NCBI GenBank assembly: GCA_014058105.1
Contig: JACGCM010000715.1
Span: 1,302,001 to 1,366,000, forward strand
From: Kingdonia uniflora
Taxonomy: Eukaryota; Streptophyta; Magnoliopsida; Ranunculales; Circaeasteraceae
Direction: 5' to 3'
DNA length: 64,000 bases
Made by a program: the position numbers and the translations under genes. Positions 57,303 to 64,000 of this stretch are shown here, in pieces. The notes beneath the pieces were generated by a model. The model had not been told where the DNA came from and ran no database searches. It saw only the letters and a program-made list of their open reading frames with translations. Position 1 is the stretch's first letter. Each line of letters starts with the position of its first letter.

Positions 57303-58993
57303 ATGACTAGCAGTAACCTTAGAAGTACCTCCAGTGTCCAGAAGAACAACGAGAATATTCTAGCTGGCGTCTTACCAGTTAATTTACACAATACTGTAAT
57401 CGAGTTTCATAAACAGATGGAGCCAAACAGGGTCCAGAGGCTTAAGGATTAAAGAATTCACACTCAAGCCCTCCAAGTCAAAAGAGATGAGAAGTGGAAA
57501 GTCTGGGAATAGCAGTGTCGAACTCATCAAAAAGAAATGGAAAGTCTGTGAAGGCAACAAGATCAATTCACTATTTAACAAGGATCACCTCCACAAGCCT
57601 GAAGTAATCATCGATCCAGAGCTTCCAAAAGGGAGAACATACCAAGGGAAGAACGAAATCAAACTTCAAGATTTTGATCAAGGAATATAGATAGAATATC
57701 ACGACATTTTGGCCTCACATCGTCAACATCGACAACCCAGGGAAGTTGATAAACACGTTATCATACCCTACCACTTCCTCTAAGGCGACCAATTAGAGAA
57801 CGGTTGGGCCCATAAGGACAAGGAGATTTTGATCCTCAGGCTGCAGTTGAACAAAATACTCTCCCACAATTTATTACCTTGGATAACTTGAACAATCAAA
57901 TTTAGGCCATACATTCTGACAATCAAATTCACTCTAGATAGGATCGAGACAAACCTATTTCCCCTTGCCTCAAAGTTATGCCAATTTTAGAAAACTTTTA
58001 CATGCCAAAATTTTATCAAGAAGTATGTCTTACCGACCCTCTCACCCACATCTGTCACTTCAAAGCAGCAGTTGGCCTGTACTCAAACTTGACCATATAT
58101 TATGACGTTTGTTTAACATGAGCCTCAAAGAAGAGCATCTCAGGTGGTTTCATACCATTCCCGAAGGATCAATAACCAGCTTCGCCCAGTTACAGCGACT
58201 GTTCGAATCAAACTATGCACATTCTAAAGATCACGAAATAACAGTCGATTCTTTGTTCTTTTTAGAAATAGGTGTGGAGGAAACCCTAAAATACTTTTAC
58301 AAATGTTTCTTGCAACAAACAGGGAAGATTAGGAATTTTGATCCAAAGATTATCGTACCAGCATTCACCTCAGCACTCCACATCGATTCTAAAGTTTGAG
58401 AAGAGCTTACGCTTCACAAACCCAAAATAGTCACTGAAATGATCGATGTGGTTAATGATTACATTGAGCTTGAACGATCCAAGAATCATAAGATGGAAAG
58501 CTCTTTTGTTATTCATTCTAATGATATACTTTTATTGCCATACATGAAATTGGCAAGTAATGTTGCTGCTAAACAACGTGAGCGGTTCAACGACAACATT
58601 AAAAGAAAAGACGGGAAAAAAGATAGACCTGTCCCGATCTTGCCTCCTATGATAACCACCCTATCTACCATCTTACCAATACTGAGGAAAGATGTCATAT
58701 TTCGAGAAGCACAAAAAATTCCAGACGTCCCGAATAAACCCTTGTGCCAGTATCATAATATCTATAGCCATGAGACTGACAACTATTACTCTCTTATATG
58801 CATTTTTCACCGTATTATACTGGCAGAGAGGTTCTACGAGTATGTCATCGATGTCCAAAATTTCTTCAAAGATGAAGTAAAAAGAAAAAAAGTCAAACAA
58901 GAACAGGGACAAGGTCAATCTCGCAATCTTTATATGATTGAGATTGAGAATGGTAAGAAGCAAAAGAAAAATGGCAGAATCATATTATGTTGA
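57303..58993 (+). pseudogene. Element C gag
   Basis: ATG at 57303 (MTSSNLRSTSSVQKNNENIL) begins gag; a charged helical region follows with stops. The capsid-like core: FYMPKFYQEVCLTDPLTHIC near 57995-58060, MSLKEEHLRWFHTIPEGSIT (58119-58175), LQRLFESNYAHSKDHEITVD, and PAFTSALHIDSKV then TEMIDVVNDYIELERS (58370-58470). The frame 58439-58993 is open for 184 codons and includes CQYHNIYSHETDNYYSLICI, the C-x2-H/x-H-x-T-D-x-C spacer that replaces a zinc knuckle in Tat gags. Same order as in A and B. Confidence 0.82.
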
Positions 58994-59019
58994 AAGATGA
59001 CATCATCCGAGAAATCTGC

Positions 59020-59560
59020 CAAACTTCTACCTAGCTTCTGCAAAGCCAAATACCCGTAGCACATTTCCTTCGAAGATTGTGACACCAGCCACGTTAAATA
59101 ACTACATGACAACCCGTTGGTGATAATGCTTAAAGTAGTACAGGACTACTTACACACGCTCCTCATCGACATTGGAAGCATGGCTGACATGTTATTCAGG
59201 AGAGCGGTTGACATTCTAGGCCTCAAGGATTAAGTTAATGCTTCAACCACAACACCTATAACAGAATTCAATGATTAAAAAGAATCAGCTTTGGGATAAA
59301 TTGCATTGCCTGTTCAAGCAGAGCCAAAAACCACCCTCATTAAATTTATTGTCATCGATGCCAAATCAAAATACTTTGGAATCTTAGGAAGAACGTGGCT
59401 TCATTCTATCATGGCTGTACCTTTGACATATCTTCTGGCATTACATTTTCCAACATATCATGGGGTTTATGAATTCAAAGGGAGTCAAGATGTAGTAGGA
59501 ATGTATAATAATACCTCCACAAAATCTCATGCATCAAAGCTTATAGAGGCCTAACAATTA
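59020..59560 (+). pseudogene. Element C aspartic protease
   Basis: ISFEDCDTSHVK then NPLVIMLKVVQDYLHTLLID, IDIGSMADMLFRRAVDILGL (59165-59225) and KSKYFGILGRTWLHSIMAVP (59363-59425). The active-site reads D-I-G-S as in element A, where D-T-G or D-S-G is usual. Stops at 59097, 59232, 59277 and 59298. Confidence 0.8.
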
Positions 59561-59599
59561 TAGCAAAAGCTACCTCCACCGTTCGAATAACACGATACT

Positions 59600-60536
59600 A
59601 AAACAGTCGAATCTGTAGAACTTGATGGACTAGGGTGAAGTACTTTATTGGCTCTAAACTCTCATCAAAAGATAAAGAAACCCTCCTACAGCTGTTAAAG
59701 AAAAATATCAATATTTTTACATGGCCTTTTCATGAAATGCCAGGAATTGACCTTTCTATTGCATGCCATCGGTTGAACCTCATCCCCAGCAACAAGGCCG
59801 TTGCACAAAAGCGCCGTAACTTAGTCCCCGCCTCTGAGAGGCAGTTAATAAAAAAATTGACAAACTACTTCGAGTTGGATTCATTCGTGAAGCTAAATAT
59901 CCTAGGTACGTCTCGAGCATAGTTATGGCCACAAAGAAGAATGGGAAAATTAGGATCTCCGTAGACTTCACCAAACCAAACAAATTTACACCAAAGGATA
60001 ACTTCCCCCTTCCTTTGATTCCTCAGCTCCTCGACTCCGTAGCAGAGCATGAGCTTCTTTCTATAATTGATACAACTTTGAGGTATAATCAGGTCCCACT
60101 TACCGAAGAAGATCAAGAAAATACCATATTTGTAATAGAGAGAGGCCTTTATTGTTACACCGTTATGCCTTTTGGATTGAAAAATATAAGAGCAACATAT
60201 AAAGGCTTGTCACAAATATCTTTAAAGATCACTTAGGCAAAATTATGGAGGTCTACATCGACGACATGATCTGCAAGAATCTGAAACGATAAGATCATTG
60301 TAGCCACCTACAAACAATCTTCAACATTCTTCGAACATATCGCATGAAGTTAAGTAAAAGAGGGATATGAATCGATCCATAACAAATCAAAACACTTATG
60401 GCCATGCCATCACCCCGAACTAACAAAGATGTCCAAAACTCACAGGAAAAGTCGTAGCTCTCCACAGGCTTATCTTCAAGTCATTTGATCGATGGAAGCC
60501 TTTCACCAATGACAAAGATACAACCCAAATAAATCA
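59600..60536 (+). pseudogene. Element C reverse transcriptase, 3'-truncated
   Basis: INIFTWPFHEMPGIDLSIAC, then a shift near 59860, then KNGKIRISVDFTKPNKFTPK, LSIIDTTLRYNQVPLTEEDQ and MPFGLKNIRATYKGLSQIS, a further shift, and MEVYIDDMICKN (60245-60280) with the YIDD box intact. RMKLS then jumps to MPSPRTNKDVQ, indicating a deletion of the PDKC segment near 60358. Element C ends abruptly near 60536 inside the RT-RNase H connection, where unrelated integrase begins. Confidence 0.83.
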
Positions 60537-61423
60537 TTATGGGGGATGATGGACACTAAGTTTAAGAGAAGTAACACTTTTCATCCGCAAACTGACTAGC
60601 AAATAGAGGTAGTTAATCGCACTTTGGTACATTTATTACGGGGATTCCATTCTAAGCATCCTAAGACTTGGGCTGAAAGTTTATTGTATCTTCAGTTTGT
60701 GTTTAACCGGGCGATTCATGGTTCCACTTTGAAGTTTCATTTTAAAATTTGCTTAGGGTACTTATCGTAAAGCTCTTTTAATTTGGCGTTTAGTCTTGGC
60801 GACAAGACGGTGTCAGGGAAAGAGGAGGAGGAGTAGGCTAAAGCTCAATATTTCATTAAGATGATAAGCAAAGTTCATAAGGTGGTTGAAGTACAGTTGA
60901 ATAAGACTCCAGCAAAGTATAAGGCTTGCCACGACAAGCATCGGGTTGAGTGTACTTTTTAAGAGGGCGACCTAGTTTGGTTGTATTTGCGTAAGGAAAC
61001 CTATCCATTATGGTCCGTTTTTGATACCTAAGAAGATTGGTGACAATGCATTACAGTTGGATTTTTCACCTTTCATGAAGATGTATTCGGTGATTAATGC
61101 CAAGCATTTGAAGCTGTTTGAGCCATCTCTTTTAGTTAAAGACTCTACAATCAATACTCGCCTACCGTCAGTTGATGACTTATAGATGGAAAGAGAAGAT
61201 CCGTTGTAGGAGGATGGTATTCTGGAGAGGAAAGTTCATACTACAAGACGGGGTGGTATTGAGTTATTCCGAGTTGGAAAGAAAGGTCAGCTACCTAGCA
61301 AGTCGAAGTCGTATAGCAGGAAAATGGGCATCGCCATATTCTCAAATCTCCAGTTCTAGCTTGAGCAGGAGCTCAATGAACCTAAAGGAGGGAGCCATGA
61401 TCCAGGAGGATCGGAAGAAGAAA
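60537..61423 (+). pseudogene. Chromovirus-like gypsy D: integrase C-terminal part
   Basis: Shifted frames give MMDTKFKRSNTFHPQTD (60549-60600), IEVVNRTLVHLLRGFHSKHP, LYLQFVFNRAIHGSTLKFHF (60690-60745), AKYKACHDKHRVECTF, EGDLVWLYLRKET (60964-61000) and the IGDNALQLDFSPFMKMYSVI area near 61030-61100. The FHPQTDGQTEVVNRT and KYKxxHDKHR...F..GDxVWLxL motifs are those of chromovirus-like plant gypsy elements, distinct from Tat. A tail with SLPSVDDL follows. A GGAGGATCGGAAGAAGAAA polypurine tract (61406-61423) ends the element's internal part. No chromodomain is clearly seen. Confidence 0.8.
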
Positions 61424-61905
61424 TGAAGTGTCTTCAATATCTATTTGAACAATAATTTTATGTTCGAATACATTTCGGCCTGAGGTGTTTTATTCGAATA
61501 GATTTAATTCTATTCGAATACATTTTCTGGTATTTCGGCCTGAGGTGTTTTTTTTCGAATAGATTTAATTATATTTGAATGCATTTATTTTAATCGAACA
61601 GAAATGTGTTCTGTTCGAATAGAGGCGCGATTCAGCCTTTTTCTTTTGGCGTAGTTTGTAAACGTAATTTTGCCTCGAGATCCGTTCTTTTATTATTTCA
61701 AGTTCCCTAGTATACAAAATGAACTTAGGTTATTTCTTTTAGAGATGTTAGATCTGAAAAGAGTTCTGAGAGAAGCCTAGGGTTTGAGAGTTTTTCATTG
61801 TAATTACTTCGTTTTAAGTAATCGAATTCTCTATTTTTCCAAACCAATTGGTGTTCTTCATATTTTTCTGCTAACTAAGAGCTTCTCTATCGTATTGTGG
61901 ATTAA
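61424..61905 (+). repeat. Shared LTR between gypsy D and E
   Basis: Begins TGAAGTGTCTTC after the polypurine tract and ends just before the TGGTATCAG primer site. It contains a 60-bp tandem duplication (TTTCGGCCTGAGGTGTTT at 61473 and 61533), repeated TTCGAA words, and a decayed TATA (TATACAAA, 61711-61718). It serves as 3' LTR for D and 5' LTR for E. The exact right end lacks a clean CA. Confidence 0.7.
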
Positions 61906-61906
61906 G

Positions 61907-61915
61907 TGGTATCAG
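61907..61915 (+). other. Primer-binding site of element E (initiator tRNA-Met type)
   Basis: TGGTATCAG, the first nine bases of the TGGTATCAGAGC site complementary to initiator methionine tRNA, lies at the LTR end. It differs from the GGCGCCGT site of the Tat elements. Confidence 0.7.
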
Positions 61916-61952
61916 TTTTCCAGTTGCGATCTTCGGGGGTTGATTGTGGTTT

Positions 61953-63010
61953 ATGGTCTCTACACATGACCGTCTCAAGCAAATGAAGGAGCAGCTAGTG
62001 AGTCCATTAAAGATTCATCACAAACCTAATTAAAAGAATAAGGACAATTTGGTGATGGACGAGGCCAACGATCGACTCACGATTTTGGAAATGATAGTTT
62101 CTGACCTAAATTCTACTGTAGGGGAGTTGGTAGAACAATTGCGTCTCACGAACCTTGAAAAGGCTTCCACTTCGGCGACACGGCTAGGCCGCTCTCATCG
62201 GCAATGCCGCTCGAGGAGGAAAAAGGTTATGGAGGTTGATGGAGATGTCAATAATAAGAGGATAAATAGCGATTCTAATGATGCCAATTCTGTCAAGGAG
62301 CGCCCAGGTTTTAGTAAGTCAATGAACCCTATGCGTAATCTTCGTATTGGCTTTAAGATTGAGATTTTGGTATTTGATGGTTCCGTCGATATCGAGAAAT
62401 TAGATAATTGGTTAGATAGGTTGGAGACCTATTTTTCTGTTGATGAATATTTCAACGCTCAGAAAATTTGCTTATCTACTTTAAAATTCACAAGTCACTC
62501 ACTAACGTGGTAGAAATCCTATTGGAAATGACACGATGTCAGATGTTTAAGTTAGAAGGAATTTAAGGTTTTGGTGAGGAAGCAATTATATCCAATTGAG
62601 CATGAACAGGAGCGAAGGTACAAATGGCACAATTTATGCCAAAAGTTAGGGCCATCCATACAGCAATTCACTACGGAGTTTCATAACCACGCGTTGGTTT
62701 TGGATATTAATGTGGATGAGTGCGAGGTATTCATGAAGTATACGGGGGGTTTGTCGGAGTCTATTAGAAGAGAATTAAAGCTCTTTAATGTGGAAAATAT
62801 CGAGGATGCTACTGTTAAAGCAATTGCCATTGAAGGAAAGTACTTGAAGAACGACAAGAAAATGATAAGAGCAAGTTGGGGTACAAGGCTAATTTGAAGT
62901 TAAATCAGAAAGGGGAGACCAAAGGAGTGGGGTCTTCATTCAAGGGGACTATCTGTAGTCATTGCAAGGCTAATGGGCACAATTCTGATAGATGTTAAAA
63001 ACTTTACCCA
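61953..63010 (+). pseudogene. Chromovirus-like gypsy E gag
   Basis: ATG at 61953 (MVSTHDRLKQMKEQLVSPLK) starts a frame that stays in register to about 62890 with only substitution-type stops (62031, 62513, 62531 and 62549 areas). Segments: MDEANDRLTILEMIVSDLNS (coiled coil), FDGSVDIEKLDNWLDRLETY and FSVDEYFNAQKICLSTLKFT (gag core), IQQFTTEFHNHALVLDINVD and FMKYTGGLSESIRRELKLFN. A zinc knuckle CSHCKANGHNSDRC (C-x2-C-x4-H-x4-C, 62956-62997) closes gag after one frame change near 62890. It would form the particle shell and bind RNA. Confidence 0.85.
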
Positions 63011-63620
63011 GAGCTTCGACCGAAGGAGGAGATGGGCATGAAAGAGAAATGTGCACTAGCCACAACGATTGTGGATCTTCCAGATATAGATAAGCCAAAT
63101 CCTAAGCTTACTGTAATGTTCAAGCAACCTCTGGCTATCGATGAAGTGAGTCAAGAAGAGCTTTTCTATGTCAGCATTCAGGTGAAGTAAAGCTTAGTCG
63201 AGGCCATCTTTGATTTGGGTAGTCAAAAGAATTTAATTTCTGAGGCGGCGGTGAAGAAGATGGGTTTGGTTACTGTGGCTCATCCTAAGCCTTATGGTTT
63301 GGGTTAGATTCAGAAAGATGCTAAAATGAAGATCACTAACCAGTGTACGTTTAAGTTTGCGATTACTGAGAAGTTTATTGATGAAGTGACATATGAGGTG
63401 GTTCTATTGGACGTGTTTCAAGTCATTTTGGGTAGCCCTTATCTTTGGGACTGATATGCAATCCTTTACCATCGAGCTCGCAAGTATTGTTTGGTAAAAG
63501 ACGGGATTGAGTTTCATATCAATGCGTACAAGGGACATATCACTACCAGTAATTTGGTAACGGTAACTCAGACGAAGAGGTTGGTTAATGCGAGGGACAA
63601 ATTTGTATTGATTTTGGTGT
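63011..63620 (+). pseudogene. Gypsy E aspartic protease
   Basis: In the frame after the knuckle: LYPELRPKEEMGMKEKCALA linker, then LVEAIFDLGSQKNLISEAAV (63196-63255), with D-L-G-S at the active site where D-S-G-S or D-G-G-S is usual, then KPYGLG, VILGSPYLWD (63423-63452) and KYCLVKDGIEFHINAYKGHI. Stops at 63188, 63307, 63453 and 63620. Continuous with gag and RT as in chromovirus-like polyproteins. Confidence 0.82.
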
Positions 63621-64000
63621 AATCGGTTCAAGAGGCTCCGTTGGCTACACTATTATCTACTTTGGTAATGTCTCCTAAGCAACAAACCGATATGGGGGAG
63701 TTACAAGAAGAGTATGAAAACTTTTTTTGGGGCATAGAAGGGATGCCGCGTAAGAGGGATGTAGAGCATGATATCACCATAGTGAATGGTGAGCCACTAC
63801 CCAATATTGGGTTATATCGGACTTCGATTACAGAGTTTGATGAGATCAAGAAACAGGTATATGAACTCCTAGAGCAAGGAGTTATTAATCCAAGTTGCTC
63901 ACCTTGTGGTTCACAGGTATTATTGGTGCCGAAGAAGAATGGGTCTTGGAGGATGTGTGTGGATTATCGAGTATTGAACAAGATCACGGTAAATAATCGT
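63621..64000 (+). pseudogene. Gypsy E reverse transcriptase, start (cut by window edge)
   Basis: MSPKQQTDMGELQEEYENFF and GIEGMPRKRDVEHDITIVNG (63729-63800), LPNIGLYRTSITEFDEIKKQ, LLEQGVINPSCSPCGSQVLL and VPKKNGSWRMCVDYRVLNKI (63929-63985). These are the N-terminal RT motifs of gypsy elements. No stop is seen from 63629 to the window end, so the frame is open here and continues beyond 64000. Confidence 0.9.

Overview
The window is nuclear DNA from a flowering plant and contains no recognisable host gene. Nearly everything that can be identified is transposable-element sequence of plant type: Ty3/gypsy LTR retrotransposons of the Tat, Athila and chromovirus-like groups, Ty1/copia, L1-type LINEs, a hAT DNA transposon, a probable tRNA-derived SINE, and a stretch that resembles plant mitochondrial spacer DNA. 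Most reading frames carry stop codons and many also carry frameshifts, as expected for old, methylated, gene-poor heterochromatin. The species cannot be named from the sequence.

Layout. 1-6.4 kb: a SINE candidate, a GACGTGGCAC-type minisatellite, an LTR-like block at 2982-5002, and AT-rich DNA. 6.4-7.55 kb: integrase end of an Athila-like element (minus strand). 7.55-15.0 kb: 3' end of a copia element whose LTR is split by a 5.6-kb LINE (9174-14797, minus). 15.0-44.0 kb: a hAT transposase gene (minus) cut into pieces by Tat element A (15375-28336) and Tat element B (28683-43131), both on the plus strand with two LTRs and near-matching 5-bp target duplications. 44.0-49.5 kb: Athila-like gag-protease remnant (minus) between LTR-like repeats. 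49.7-53.7 kb: second copia element (plus). 53.7-55.2 kb: CACTA-like end, then mitochondrial-like DNA. 55.2-56.7 kb: truncated second LINE (minus). 56.7-60.5 kb: 5' half of a third Tat element, C. 60.5-64.0 kb: integrase end of a chromovirus-like element, one shared LTR, then gag, protease and the start of reverse transcriptase of a second copy, cut by the window edge.

History. The hAT gene was the oldest host here. Copia, B and A landed in it; A's LTRs look less diverged (about 8% over the first 250 bp by eye) than B's (about 13% over 175 bp), so A is probably younger. Leaving out A or B together with one target-duplication copy rejoins the hAT reading frame exactly. A LINE later entered the copia LTR.

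Most interesting signal. Elements A and B each carry, between integrase and the 3' LTR, a long multi-exon gene on the antisense strand (22787-24904 and 35689-39988). The two encoded proteins are related, end in coiled coils, and share an intron at the same codon position and in the same phase. Nearer the 3' LTR both elements carry a second, small antisense reading frame, each starting 68 bp downstream of a TATA box. Antisense extra ORFs are known in Tat elements; the conserved splicing and promoter arrangement seen here deserves testing. I found no CRISPR array, rRNA, tRNA gene or bacterial-type system.
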